A stretch of 64,000 bases of DNA from Aspidapion aeneum. Its lineage: Eukaryota; Arthropoda; Insecta; Coleoptera; Brentidae. Made by a program: the position numbers and the translations under genes. Where the stretch lies: NCBI GenBank assembly GCA_963576565.1, contig OY755044.1:39949235-40013234 (forward strand), written 5' to 3'. The stretch's first letter is position 1. Each line of letters opens with the position of its first letter. The notes beneath the pieces are model-generated. The model did no database searches. It saw nothing but the letters and a program-made list of their open reading frames with translations, and was not told the DNA's origin. Shown here piece after piece: positions 1-12,305 of this stretch.

Positions 1-38
1 ATAATAACTTCTGGTAAGAAGTCGTGCAATACACTAAG

Positions 39-882
39 GGTACGGACATACCAAAGATACCTGGATGAGCGCAGTGGATGTCGCGGTTGCGATCGATGTT
101 TACATCGATGCCGGGCAGAACATGCCGAAGATTCTTTCCTTTCAGCCAAAGTCAAAGCTTGAGGTTTCATAAAAGTTAATTCGGAAAAATTTGCTAAGCT
201 TTATTATTAAATATTTTATAATAGTTTATGGCGCTTATCCCATAGAGCAGGAATACTAAAGGTCAAATCTATTAGTGCATCCTTATTCATTGTCTTACGT
301 AAAGTAAAGATAAACCGAAATAACCGAAACGTCTCAAAGCCTTTACACAACAACCAGAAACCAAAAAGAACTAAAAATAAATACGTTCCACGTCCCGTAC
401 TCAATGGAGAATGTCACGTGATTGAAGAGCACCAATAAACTTGCAAGTTTACCTCGCAGCCACAGCTCGATCCACGGTCCCTAGAGTAGACCGGTCTAGG
501 TCCAGCTGATTTTTGTAAACAAAAGATATCTCTTTAATGAACAACTAATATTTTTGGAATTTTTTGAAACCAAGGCAATTTTCCAACTGTTTTTTAGTAT
601 ATTGTCAAGTAGGAAAATTAATTATTTTAAATATTTTATATAAATATATAAATTGTATTGAACCCTGGGTTGTTACGTATATGCAGCAGTTTAGAAAAAA
701 AGATATCTTTTGTTTACAAAAATGAGCTGGACCACCAGTGAAGTGAAAGATTCAACCGGTTTATTCTAGCTGCGATGATAGGCGGCAAGGGTGAACGGGT
801 GAAGCATGCTTGGTATGTGCGGTCTTATAAGAAAATAAAGGTTTGTTTATCATCATCCATGTATCTTTGGTATGTCCGTACC
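39..882. mobile_element. TIR-flanked DNA element, about 0.84 kb
   Basis: The two ends are inverted copies of one sequence: GGTACGGACATACCAAAGAT at 39-58, and its reverse complement ending at 882. The match continues past 20 bases with few differences. No transposase frame lies between the ends, so this is a non-autonomous element. No clear target duplication was found. A second, smaller inverted-repeat element (499-733) sits inside it. Confidence 0.6.
499..733. mobile_element. Foldback MITE nested in the 39-882 element
   Basis: The left arm begins GGTCCAGCTGATTTTTGTAA and the right end is its near-perfect inverse, ending at 733 with one early mismatch. The arms match for roughly 35-40 bases and enclose AT-rich DNA with no frame. 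Superfamily not assigned. Confidence 0.65.
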
Positions 883-3155
883 AGGGTATATTGCACGCTC
901 ACGGAGAATAGGTGATATCAAGGTTTACAAAAAAAAATTGTTTGTGGAAAATTATTTTTTTTTTAGTTTCAAAAGTTAAGTATTTGCAAAAAATAGATTT
1001 AAAATTGGTACGGAGTCTAGGAAAGTAAAAAAAAGGAACAAACATGAATTTTTTCCACTTCAAGCGATAAAACAAACTAGTAAAAAGTTCAGACTAAATT
1101 AAAATAATTTAATTAGCTAAAAAAATACGCTATTGTCAAAGTCAAATTTTGCACAAAAACAAGGACTTTGATATTTAGGTTTTTTTTTCTCAAACTAGTT
1201 TATTTCTCGCCCGGAAACAAGGCCCAATTTTCGCGAGGACAAAAACTTTTTGCATTGTGCTGCCCTAACTTTGCATAATGCTATTTTCATGCTGTACGCG
1301 TCTAAGGTCAAAAAAATTCCATTTGCCAACGCGAAAATATTGTCGTAAGAGGAAAAGTTTTTGGTATATTAAAATAAAAATAGTTAAAAAACCTTTTAAG
1401 TTAAATGGATTTATTTTGAATCCACAGCGGTAAATTTACTTTTAAAAGGTCCAGAATTCATCATTTTTTCAAGTCTGTGTCCTAACCAAGCGCAGATTCG
1501 AGGGGGGTAACGTGATAATAACCCCCCCTAGAAAAAAATATGCACTTTTCTAACAATGCGAGACCCCATGATGTCGTATTTTATGCTATTTTTTGTTTTT
1601 AATCATGAAATATGTGAAAAATATCTAAAAAAATCTAGTGTCCCAAAGCTACCCCCCTGGGTCTACCTTTGCTAACAAACATTCCAAAAAATTTTTGTTA
1701 TATCATCTTTAGGACTTTTGGTTCGGTTGGGTTCGGTTCGATTCGGTTAAAAACAAAACCTTCGAAAAATCCTATCGTCAGTTATTGGTGTTCGCTTTTT
1801 TTGAGTTCGGTCTTTGTAGTTTTGGGGGAACAATATGTTAATTAAAAAATAAAAGAGTCCGCCATTTTGGATCCGCTGTTAAATTTTTTTTTTCAGTCGA
1901 AAACTATATATCTGTGTAGTAACGTTAAAACCTCAAAGTTTGAAATTTGCTATAAAAAAATTGTCGTCGTGGAAAGTTTGTTTCATCATATCATTTTTAA
2001 CAAAACATGAGGAAAGGAACAAGAACATACATAGTGAAATATGTATGTAGGCTAAACTGGCCAGCCCATGAATTGGACACCCTAGTTTTCTGGCTTATCA
2101 AAATTTACTTTGTATCTTTGACTATATAACCGAATAATCATTGGTATGGTCTACGCACCTAACTATTAGAACAGTATGTTAATAGAAAAGGAATCTTTTC
2201 ATACTGTATGCCCCTGTATAACTTAGTTGTTTTAATGTAATGTAATGTAGCACAAGTCCATTTCGGGAATGTCCTTGACACGTTTAAGAAACATTTAGGG
2301 AACTGTCACAGGACGTACCGAATCATTCATGGACGTTCTAGTAGGATCAAAAAAAACCATGCGGGACCAAAACTGGATGTAAAATGATACGGTCTTCGGT
2401 TTGATAATTAAACAAAGGCTCAACAAATACCTATTTTGGCACATTCCTTCTTTAGCGTTGAGTTTTACCTCGTATCTTTAAAGTTTGTCTTGAATTAATA
2501 TTTAAGAAATTTGTTTACGTTTCTTAGGTTCTACTACGTTATACCTCGCTCGTCAAAACGCCCTATATAACGATTTTTTTGTATGGAAATGATTCTTTGG
2601 ACTATTTTTAGTCGATTTAGATACGGGAAATTAAAAAAAAAAGTATGGTTTTTTTAAAAAATAATTTTTTAAAAAACGTTACATAGTGATTTTCTTTGAC
2701 TTGTTTTGGTTCAAAAAAATCAATTTCTATCACTGCATCGTCAAATTTTTGACATAAATTTGTAAATTAGCTTACGATTATTAATTTAACAATTTTAAAT
2801 TAATTACATACCTAGTTTTTCGTGTTTTTCCGCTGTTTTTTCACATAATTTTGAAAATTTGTACAGTTGACCTTCCCACAGATGTTTTGACACATTGTCA
2901 CATTAATAGAAATTTTTTGCTGGGCCGACTGTTTTCAGGTCATTCGGCCATATCAAATTTCCCAATTCGATTTGCTTACGCTGACTTACCCTCAGATGCA
3001 CCGTAAGCACTTAAGCGCAATCATGGGTTTAATCGCGATTAAGTCCTTGTTGCTCACATACAAAACAACAAAGAATGAGAATGGATTAGCAAAGCCTTGT
3101 TACGGGGCATCTGAGGGTTAAAGGCCCAAATTATAGGAAATTATTTATTGAAAAC
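883..3155. other. Gene-free AT-rich stretch
   Basis: Nothing codes here on either strand. The stretch holds homopolymer A/T runs and a short degenerate series of CGGTT-like pentamers near 1720-1750. These resemble the array at 3.2 kb but are not continuous with it. Confidence 0.5.
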
Positions 3156-3163
3156 TATTCACC

Positions 3164-3186
3164 AAGAATCGGCGAAGCCGATCCTT
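3164..3186. repeat. Short hairpin left of the CGGTT array
   Basis: Arms AAGAATCGGC (3164-3173) and GCCGATCCTT (3177-3186) pair with one mismatch around a GAA loop. The sequence is clearly related to the larger hairpin at 3526-3580: both read CA(A/G)GA(A/G)TC..GCG.AGCCGA.TCCT. Confidence 0.6.
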
Positions 3187-3200
3187 GCTTATTGCTTGTG

Positions 3201-3480
3201 CGGTATGGTTCGGTTCAGTTCGGTTCGGTTCGGTTCGGTTCGGTTCGGTTCGGTTCGGTTCGGTTCGGTTCGGTTCGGTTCGGTTCGGTTCGGTTCGGTT
3301 CGGTTCTGTTCGGTTCGGTTCGGTTCGGTTCGGTTCGGTTCGGTTCGGTTTGGTACGGTTCGGTTCGGTTCGGTTTGGTTCGGTTCGGTTCGGTTCCGTT
3401 CCGTTCCGTTCCGTTCCGTTCCGTTCGGTTCGGTTCGTGTCGGTTCCGTTCGGTTTAGTTTAGTTCAGTTCGTTTTGGTT
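3201..3480. repeat. (CGGTT)n pentanucleotide array
   Basis: The CGGTT unit repeats about 50 times. It is nearly perfect from 3221 to 3305 and increasingly mixed with CCGTT, TGGTT and AGGTT variants towards 3480. The frames that translate it as repeated SVRFG peptides are by-products of the repeat. It is bracketed by two related hairpins (3164-3186 and 3526-3580). Confidence 0.95.
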
Positions 3481-3525
3481 CAGTTAAGTTGCGTTCGGTT
3501 TCGTTTTAGGTTAGGTTTGTTGAAT

Positions 3526-3580
3526 CTTAAAGTAATTCAGCAGGAGTCAGCGCAGCCGACTCCTGCTGAATTACTTTAAG
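3526..3580. repeat. Perfect 23-bp hairpin right of the CGGTT array
   Basis: Positions 3526-3548 and 3558-3580 are exact inverted copies with a 9-base loop (AGCGCAGCC). Energetically this would be a strong stem in RNA or single-stranded DNA. The apex resembles the 3164-3186 hairpin. Confidence 0.9.
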
Positions 3581-4236
3581 ACACAACCAACGTAATCTAA
3601 GATCGACCCGAACCGAACCAAATCGAACTGCTGAATTTCTGTAAATCAAACGGAGTCAAAAATGCGCGACAAATTAAAATGTTGGAGCAAAATGTCAGGT
3701 CGAACGTTAGATTTCAAAAATATAGTGTAACCATTTTTCTATGCGTAAATACATTTCTAAAAAACCATAACTTTTTATCGCCTCTTGCCAGACAGTTGGT
3801 CACCTTATTTTTGGCTAAATTACCATTTATTTAAAGCTCAGTCGATTATGAGCCGTCCCTCTCTTTCTCGAAATAACAAACGTCAAATAAATTCTTTCTA
3901 TAGCAATTTGTATGAGTTGTTACTAATTTTTTAATTTTGAAATTTCTAAAAAAAAATGCGAAAAATCCGCATTTTTTTTTCTTGAAAACAGTATAAAACG
4001 ACCTCAACTTATCATTAAAAAAAGAAACACCCATTTTCAAGCATCGAGGTAAAACGTAGTAGACCCGTTTCTTACAATAACGATAAGATACGCCATTTAC
4101 TAAGAACATCCATGCGGCGTTATGTCCGACCTACAATACCTATAGGGAACGTATGTGGGACGTTCCGTTCGTAACGTTCTCTGGACCGCTGATGGGAACG
4201 TTTCTAGAACGGACTATTTGCATCGGGCTTTGTGTC

Positions 4237-4992
4237 CAGGGCAGGACTGGCCCGGGCGGGAGGGCGGGAGTTCGGTTCGGTTGCAGCATTGAAACAAGGA
4301 GGAAAGTAAAAAACACCGCTTATTAGTAGCGCTTATCTGATTTTCTTTATCGAAATAAAAAATGTACAGCTTTTTCAGAAAAATTCTTGTACGACTCTTG
4401 TTGTTTTGACAAAATTATGAAGTGACATTTCAACTCTTTAAATTACTGTGATGAGACCGATGAGACAATAAAGTCATTCCAGATTTAAAAAGTACCGGTA
4501 TACAGTTCTTAACATACAGTGCAGTTCGCATATAGCGAACCCGTTTATAATGAACACTCGCTTATAGCAAACCCCATTCAAAATAACCAAAAAAAAGTAC
4601 TTAGGTATACAATATATATATGTCATGTCAATATAGTAAACCTCGGCTTTAGCAAACCAGGTTCCGTGCAATCTTCCAGTTCACTATATACAGACGTTAC
4701 TATAATATAAAAGTAGATTTAGCATTAACAGATTTTTTCCTAACCAGCTGTACTTTTTTATGTCCAAATTGTTTAAATTTTCTGAAATTCTTAACGGGGC
4801 CCTTGTTCCCGGAACCCCGCTCGCTACACCACTGACCACTTGTTTTTATGAGTGTAGAGCCAAACGTCGCTTGCAAAAATTGCTTTTGTAGCAGTGACAT
4901 TGTTTTTCACCAATACAACGTGTTCTTTTCTGGTTACGGGGCCCTTGGCCCTGCCCTCCCGCCGGGGCCCCTACGTACCCAGTCCGGCCCTG
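4237..4992. mobile_element. hAT-like non-autonomous element, 756 bp
   Basis: The left end CAGGGCAGGACTGG is the inverse of the right end, and GC-rich sub-terminal blocks (GGGCGGGAGGGC) also match in inverted orientation. Flanking 8-mers TTTGTGTC (4229-4236) and TTTATGTC (4993-5000) differ by one base, as expected for an aged 8-bp hAT target duplication. No transposase is present. Internal ATAGCGAAC-type motifs repeat at about 4533, 4563 and 4632. Confidence 0.8.
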
Positions 4993-5079
4993 TTTATGTC
5001 CGACGTTCGGGACCTATATAGAAAGATCGTTTCCTAAGGGACCTATAGGGGACGGTCCAAAAACGATAATTAAAACTGC

Positions 5080-8000
5080 ACCGAAGTGGCCAATATGCTG
5101 GCCAGCCTGCTAGCAAACGCAATAGCCCATAGATATTTCACTTTCGAATATATTGACGATGTCCCAACCAACGCATCTGCCAGTACGCTCGCCCCCATCA
5201 AGCATATCCGCCATTGTGCAGAGGAGCTTTAATTCATCATCAGAATAGCCAAAATTGCTCTGAATTCTCTATTTTAATACAGTGTTGCGGTCAGGCTGGA
5301 AATAAAATGCCCCATAAAACACGCCAATTATTTAGAGCAATAGGAACGCGCTCCGCGTCGCGTGGTTATAGAGATAAGTCCACGGGGTAATAACTGTCAA
5401 AGTTTAACACGTAAACTGCGATAAAACTCATTAATTATTCGATAAAATGGCGACGAATACCCAGCTGATTTCGTTTGATTCAATATTTAGGTTTTAGCTA
5501 ATTTAAAGCTTGTCACATTTAGACGAAGTTTGCATGATTTAGTTTTTAAGAGTATGCAATCACAAATTCCGAAATTCGGGATTTAAACTTGCTCTAAATT
5601 CTTTATAATAGTACAGTGTTGCGGTCAAGCTGAAAATAATGCGAGGTAATCGAAATAAAATGACCCATAAAACACGCCAATTATTTAGAGCCACAGGAAC
5701 GCGCTCCGCATCGCGTCATTATACAGATGAGTCCGCGGGGCAATAACTGTCAAAGTGTAACATATAAACCGCGATAAAGCTCATTGGTTATTTGGTAAAA
5801 TGGCGACAAACACCCAGCTAGTTTTGTTGGAGTCAATATTTATGTTTTACCTAATTCAACGCTTGTCGCATTTAGGTAAAGTTTGCATGATTTACTGTAT
5901 ACAATCACAAATTTCCAAATTCGGGACTTATAATGAGCAAATAAAAAAAGCGCAAAAAATCTAAAGCCTTAACACCATTAAACATTTTAACAGATGACAT
6001 TACATCTCTAGTTCAGAACACCCTGTATATTTTTTATTGACCTTTCAAAAGAGGACAGAGGAGCTAATTTAGGAAATACTAGTTAGATTAGATTATATCG
6101 CCTCAAGTCTGCGCACGGTATATTTTGACGTGATCTGCCAATATGCTGACGAGTCTGCTAGCAAACACAAGAGCCGGTTCATAGTCTACTGAATATCTAA
6201 ACTGTGTACCAATTTCTTTTCCAACCAAACACATCTGCCATGCAGCGGGCTCGCCACTGCCATATCCGTCACTGTTCAGAGGAGCTTTAATTCATATTCA
6301 GAAAAGCCAAAATTTCTCTAAATTTAAGTACAGTGTTGCGGTCACACCGTGATAAAACGCATCGGTTATTCGGTAAAATGGTGACAAATAACCAGCTAGT
6401 TTTGTTTGATTCAATATTTATGTTTTACCCAATTTAACGCTTGTCACATGTAAATAAAGCTTGCATGATTTACCTTATGCAATCACAAATTCCGAATTTC
6501 GAGATTTATAATGAGCAAATAAAAAAAACACAAAATCTGAAGCCTAAACGCTATTTAAAATTATAATTGATGAAATTACATCTCTAGTTTAGAACACCCT
6601 CTATATATTTTATCGACTTTTCAAAAGGAGGACAGATGAGCTAATTTAAGGAAAAATAGTTTTGATTATATCGCCTTAAACCTGCGCCGGGTATTTTTTA
6701 TATTTTAGCAAACACACTAACCAGTGCATAGTCTACTGAATATGTAGACAGTGTAATAATTTATTTTCCAATGCATCTGCCAACTTTGTGCAGAGGGGCT
6801 ATAATTCATCTTCAGAATAACCAAAATTGCTTTAAATTCTCTATTATAGTACAGTGTTGCGATCAAGCTGGAAATAATGCGAGGCGTTTGAAATAAAATG
6901 CCCCATAAAACACGCCAATTATTTAGAGCCACAGGAACGCGCTCCGTGTCGTGTCGTTACACAGATGAGTCCGCGGGGCAATAACTGTCAAAGAGTAATC
7001 GTAAATTGTGATAAAACTCATTGGTTATTCGGTAAAATGGCGACCAATACCGTGCTAGTTTTGTTTGATTCAATGTTTTACCTAATTTAACGCTTGTCGC
7101 ATTCAAGTAATGTTTGCGTGATTTTCTTTGTACAATCAAATTCCGAAATTTGGGATTTATAATGAGCAAATAAAAAAGCGCAAAAATTTCCGCCATTGTG
7201 CAGAGAAGCTTTAATTCATCATCAGAATAGTCAAAATTGCTCTAAATTCTTTATTATAGTACAGTGTTCCGGGCAAACTGGAAATAATGCGAGACATTCC
7301 AAATAAAATGCCACATAATACACACCAATTATTTAGAGTCACAGGAACGCGCTCCGCATCGCGTCATTATACAGATGAGTCCGCTAAGCAATAACTGTCA
7401 AAGTGTAACACGTAAACCGCCATTAAACTCATTGGTTATTTGGGAAAATGGCGACAAATACCCAACCAATTATGTTAGATGCAATATTAAGTTTTAGCTC
7501 ATTCCGAAATTCGGATTTATAATGAGCAAATAAAAAAAACGCAAAAAATCTAATTCATCTCTAGTTTAGAACACATTGAATCTTTTTTTAATCGATCTTT
7601 TAAAAGAAGAATAAAGGAGCTAATTTAAGAGAAAATTGATAGGTTAGATTATATCGCCTTAAACCGGCGCCGGGTACTTTTCGACGTGATCTGCCAATAT
7701 GTTGGGCAGCCTCCTAGCAAATAAAATAGCCAGTACACAGTGAACTGAATATATTGTAGGCGTTGTTCCATTTTTTTCCAACGCATCTGCCAGCACGCTC
7801 GCCTTCGTCCACCATATCCGCCATTGTACATAGGAACTTTAATTCATTATCAGAATAGGAAAAATTGCTCTAAATTCTCTATTGTAGTACAGTGTTGCGG
7901 TCAAGCTGGAAATAATGCGAGGCATTCGAAATAAAATTCTCCATATAACACGCCAATTATTTAGAGCCATAGGAACGAGCTTCGCGTCTCGTGGTTATAG

Positions 8001-8830
8001 AGATGAATCCGCGGGGCAATAACTGTCAAAGTTTAACACGTAAACCGCGATAAAACTCATTGGTTATTTGGTACAATTGCCACGAATACATAGCTCATTT
8101 TGTTTTATTCAATATTTAAGTTTTTGGCTTATTAACGCTTGTCATATGTAGGTAAAGTCTGCATGATTTACTTTTTAATAGTATGCAATCACAAATTCCG
8201 AAATTCGGGATTTACATTTGCTTTAAATTCTCTATTATAGTACAGAGTGCCTGTCAAACTGGAGATAATGCCAGGTATTCGAAATAAAATGCCTCATAAA
8301 ATACGCCAATTATTCAGAGCCACAGGAACGCGCTCCGCATCGCGTCGTTATACAGATAAGTCCGCGGCGCAATAACTGTCAAAGAGTAATACGAAAACCG
8401 CTATAAAACTCATTGGTTCTTTGGTAAAATGCCGACGAATACCCAGTTGATTATATTTGATTCAATATTTATGTTTTTGCTAATTTACCGCTTGTCACAA
8501 TTATGGGAAATTTACATGGTTCCAGTAGCTGGAACCAGTACTAAAGCCAGTAAGTGAAATATAATAAAAGACTAAAGGCTTACTTTCTTAAGTAAAAAAT
8601 TATGAACTCTGCATGGTTCCATGAACTAAATTTTAGTTATTGGCATTTGTGCTTATTCATGCTACTGGAACCGTGTAAATCACAAATTCCGAAAGGCGGG
8701 ATACAAATTAAAAAAACGCAAGAAATCTAGAGCATAAACGCCGATTAAAAAAATAACCGATGACATAACATCTCTAGTTCAGAACGCCCTGCAGATCTTT
8801 TTATCGACCTCAATAACCAAGGATTATTGA
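5080..8830. repeat. Complex tandem array, about six to seven divergent units
   Basis: A core beginning TACAGTGTTGCGGTCAAGC recurs near 5279, 5613, 6328 (cut short), 6850, 7259, 7887 and 8240. It is followed about 65-85 bases on by an AACGCGCTCCGC block (5344, 5698, 6936, 7346, 7974, 8327) and then by GGGCAATAACTGTCAAAG. Unit lengths vary from about 335 to 715 bp because some units lack an internal segment that ends near GTGATCTGCCAATATG. All copies run in the same direction. No protein is encoded. One unit near its end is interrupted by a MITE (8511-8679). Confidence 0.85.
8511..8679. mobile_element. 169-bp MITE inside the tandem array
   Basis: Ends TTTACATGGTTCCAGTAGC and the inverse of TTTACACGGTTCCAGTAGC form 19-bp terminal inverted repeats with one mismatch. 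The element interrupts a repeat unit whose other copies run uninterrupted through this point, which supports insertion. The target duplication is unclear. Confidence 0.7.
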
Positions 8831-8865
8831 ATATGAACGTATTGGATTTGACCATTGAGTTGTAT

Positions 8866-9285
8866 AAGGCCCTGATTGACCAAAGTAAGTAAAAGGGGAA
8901 AATCCAAAATGGTAGTTGTTCCGTTCTTTTTAACTAGCGACATTTCGTTCTCTCGTTTAGAAATGTCAAGATTTTGTGAACCGTTGTTTTTGTTTATTTG
9001 TGTTTTTGCCAGTTTGTTTAATGAAATTTAGATTAAAATCTTAATGTCAAAAACGGTTCGGGGTGTAAAAATGTTACTATTTCTATTAGAGTAGAAAACG
9101 TCCGATATTTGCTTTCTTTTCCAATAAAAACACAACTAAAATAACAACAATTGAGAGTCTCCGCCATTTTGAAAAGGCCGCGATAAAATCAAAGTAAAAA
9201 CGTATTTGTAGGCTGTCTTAACCATTTCTCAATGGTAAACTCAAACGCATGATGTACCCACTCTTTTGTTGTTTGGTTGGGCAGG
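8866..9285. repeat. Interspersed repeat, copy 1
   Basis: This contains CATTTCGTTCTC, a run ending in CCGCCATTTTGAAAAGGCCG, and a final ACCCACTCTTT block. The same blocks in the same order recur at 9999-10200 and 11045-11210 (copy 2), where an insertion separates them. It has no coding potential. Family unknown. Confidence 0.7.
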
Positions 9286-9499
9286 ATGTTTTTTTTTATG
9301 ATTATGGTAATTTTGTTTTAAAATTAACAATCATGGTACCATTTGATTTAACAATAATTTGATTAAACAAGATCGAAAAATAGTTTAATATAAACAAACA
9401 AACAAGCGTCATCAGGGAACATTCTTAAATTACCTTATGCAAAAATTCAGAATTTTTGACCCCCACGACGCCGACGTATGATGTGAAATTGAATTCAGA

Positions 9500-9658
9500 A
9501 GGCCTGATCCATAGTTTTACTTCTTGCCGCTCACTTCTATTTTCCTCTTTACCTAATAGAAAAAGATGGAAGTTTAAAATTCGATCTTTATCTATTTCTA
9601 TTAAAGAAACAGGAAAATATAAGTAAGTGGCAAGAAGTGAAACTGCGGATCAGGCCTA
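9500..9658. mobile_element. Foldback MITE, about 159 bp
   Basis: The element begins AGGCCTGATCCATAGTTTTA and ends with the inverse GGATCAGGCCT. The arms pair for about 60 bases through TTCTTGCC..CACTTCTATTTTCCT. No clear target duplication. Confidence 0.75.
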
Positions 9659-9998
9659 AGAAGTTCCAAATTTTAACCTTTTAATCATCTTTCATCCTCA
9701 CAAAACTTTGATAACATATCGAAATAGTGTAGAACAATATTTTACAAAAATTTCATGAAAATAGCTGGTGCTAGAGGCCCTGTATATATGAAGGGAATAG
9801 AGACGCGACAAACTTATCAAAGTTAAATGTATTTTAGTCAAAATCAAAGGAGGAAAATATCGGTCCTCTATACTCTAGCATTGTTTAGAGAGAGATGAAT
9901 TTCCCGTCCTTTTTCCATTCGTGAGCGTCTGAAAATAAAAAATAAGCATTTAAAAAAATATATGTACCGGTATAGTGACCACAGATAATAGAAAATTG

Positions 9999-11210
9999 AC
10001 CGATTGGATTTGGTCAAAGTAAGAGCGGCAAATCAAAAATAGCCCTTTTAACCATTGACATTTCGTTCTCTGGGTTAAAAATGTCAAGGGCTTGTCCACC
10101 GCCCTTTTGGTTTATTTGTTTTTTGACAGTTTTTAATTAAATTTGGGATAAAATCTAACTGTTAAAAACATTATTTTTCCAATAGAGTAAAAGTTCGAGA
10201 ATATTGTCACGAGGGGGTTGTCGTGACTATTTGTGTACGTGTTGCGCACAAATAAAGTGGATCGTGAGATAGTTTAAGGGTTTATTAATACTAAGTAGAA
10301 ATTTGGTAAACTTATCACGTCCTTGCAATGCAACTATAGGTAAATTTAGTGGGAATAAGGACACTGGTGTTCTGGTAAATATACGTTTTAATCCATCGGT
10401 AACGTTTCGACAATGGTTTTTGCCTTCATCAGACCTTCAGACTAGATCGTACATTGGAACAACAAAAAACAAGAATTCAAGCACATCAGGAAAACAAACG
10501 GCACAAAATTAAAAACGAAACCCAACATTAATCTGCTAATTATTTATAAAGAAGTTACTAAGCAGAAAGATACTTACTCACTAATCACTACTGTCTGGCC
10601 CAGTTTTCTGATACAAATATTATTCACGTGTAGGTCGGGTTCAGCTCTCGATCAGAATCTCTTTACTGCTTCTATACTTAACTATTAAGAACTTAGTTAC
10701 TTAGCGTACTCACTGAACTGAACCCCGACTATCCGTTCTTGATTGGTTTTATAGAAGCATGTGATTACAAACGTGTTTTAATCTTAAACATAAATCGTTT
10801 GCACCACATACTTCCTAGGTTGACGTCCTAATACTTTTACATCAGGTTAACCAACCAAGTTCCGGATAGCATGCCCAAATTACATACATGACATATGTCC
10901 CTCTTCAAAGAAAACTGGACCCACAGTTTTACACAAAATAATTTAAAATCTTATTTAGGAAAAAAGAAAAGAAAAAAATTATTTTAATAATAAATAATAA
11001 AATAATTTAACAATCCAATCGAAAAAATAATAAATTAACCATTCAACAAAAATAATAACAACTGACAGTCTCCGCCATTTTGAAAAGGCCGTAATAAAAT
11101 CAAAGTAAAAGTAGGTTTGGTTAGGCTGCCTACCAATGCCCAACTATTTTTACCACGTTTTCAATCAATCGTATGGTTTACCCACTCTTTCTATTTTGGT
11201 TGGTTGTGAA
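9999..11210. repeat. Interspersed repeat, copy 2, split by an insertion
   Basis: Blocks 9999-10200 and about 11045-11210 are colinear with the uninterrupted copy at 8866-9285. The intervening roughly 0.8 kb (10200-11040) is absent from copy 1, so it was inserted after the repeat spread. Confidence 0.7.
10200..11040. mobile_element. Unclassified insertion of about 0.8 kb, possible solo LTR
   Basis: Comparison with copy 1 of the host repeat shows this segment is extra. It begins near TGTCACGAGGGGG (10205), and a TGACA at 10889-10893 would give TG..CA ends of a 689-bp LTR-like unit. However, matching target duplications were not found and another 150 bases remain unexplained. No protein is encoded. 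The solo-LTR reading is an inference with low confidence. Confidence 0.35.
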
Positions 11211-12246
11211 ATCCAATATCTCTAGCTATTCTAATACCTCTGGTAGTGAGAAACAAACCTGTTTGTTAAAAGATAATTCGTAGCAACACAAGTTTCCAGA
11301 ATACGCAGATTTTTATTGATATTTTTTAATCGCGCTCGAATGTTTTTCTTGGGTACGGCCTTGGCGTCGGGCATTTGGCGTCGAATTAGCTTGCGACGAA
11401 CCGACTCGCGCCGAATCGTACTCGTGCGCCGAATAGGCCGCCCTCACCGGCCACGCCGAATAATACCTACCCCAGGAGTCGGTGAGGCAAGGTTCACAAT
11501 AGGGTGTTTTTGGGTCGGTTAAAATAACAGCAAATTTGACAGCTATTACCTTTATTCTCAATAATTGCAGGGCAAATAAAAAGAGATTTTATAACACTCA
11601 AAATAGAAATAACGCAAATATGAAGTTAGTAGTTCAACGTAACATCAACTTCTTTTTAATTTATTTACTTTTTGTAGTAGGTATGCATTAGATTTATAGC
11701 TTTTCAGAAAAATAAGTACCGAATTTTAACAAATTCGACTATTTTTTAGAAAAAAATTATTATAAAACAATACAAAACTAACCTTGAAAAATAATGATAA
11801 CGTTAAAGTGTACAGGATTTATAAAACGTTTATATCAAAATACGATAAATACAAAATTTCATATCTTTTTACGAAGTTAAAGAATCTTTGGGTCAAAATG
11901 TCAAAAAATAATTCTATATGTCAAAATTTGACAGGACGGTTTTTTTCAAATGGAATACCCTGCATAATATTTTAGATTTTTATTGATCTTTTGTTCCTGA
12001 TTTTAAAAATATATATGTTAATAATATTTCGTTTATAGTTTTGGTGATATATGTTGAAAGTTTTAAAAACTTAAATTGATACTCTTTGAAACATTAATGC
12101 AGTCACGAAAAAGGCAATCTGATTAACACAAAAAGTGATGCTGGTGTTCTTATAAGATATATATTTATTAATATTTACCATCCGCGGTGTTTCTGCGCAG
12201 TAATGTGTGGTGCCACAAGCCAGTAAAATTAAAAAATAATACAATA

Positions 12247-12247
12247 A

Positions 12248-12302
<55 letters not shown>
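12247..12302. repeat. (TA)n microsatellite
   Basis: An almost uninterrupted TA dinucleotide run with a single G interruption. Overlapping frames rich in Tyr-Ile are artefacts. Confidence 0.95.

Positions 12303-12305
<3 letters not shown>

Noticed and set aside
3505..3518. TTAGGTTAGG, the insect telomere unit
   Set aside because: Only two units in otherwise degenerate DNA, not a telomeric tract.
3148..3579. Reading frames of 88-143 codons through the CGGTT array
   Set aside because: All frames stay open because the repeat lacks stop codons; the peptides are pure repeat.
7370..7400. ACAGATGAGTCCGC..CAATAACTGTC in the 5.1-8.8 kb array resembles a hammerhead ribozyme core
   Set aside because: It lacks CTGATGA and the GAAA of the catalytic core, and no flanking stems close. 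The several copies do not conserve the needed bases.
11313..11561. GC-rich overlapping frames on both strands
   Set aside because: Local base composition keeps both strands open; no recognisable motif.
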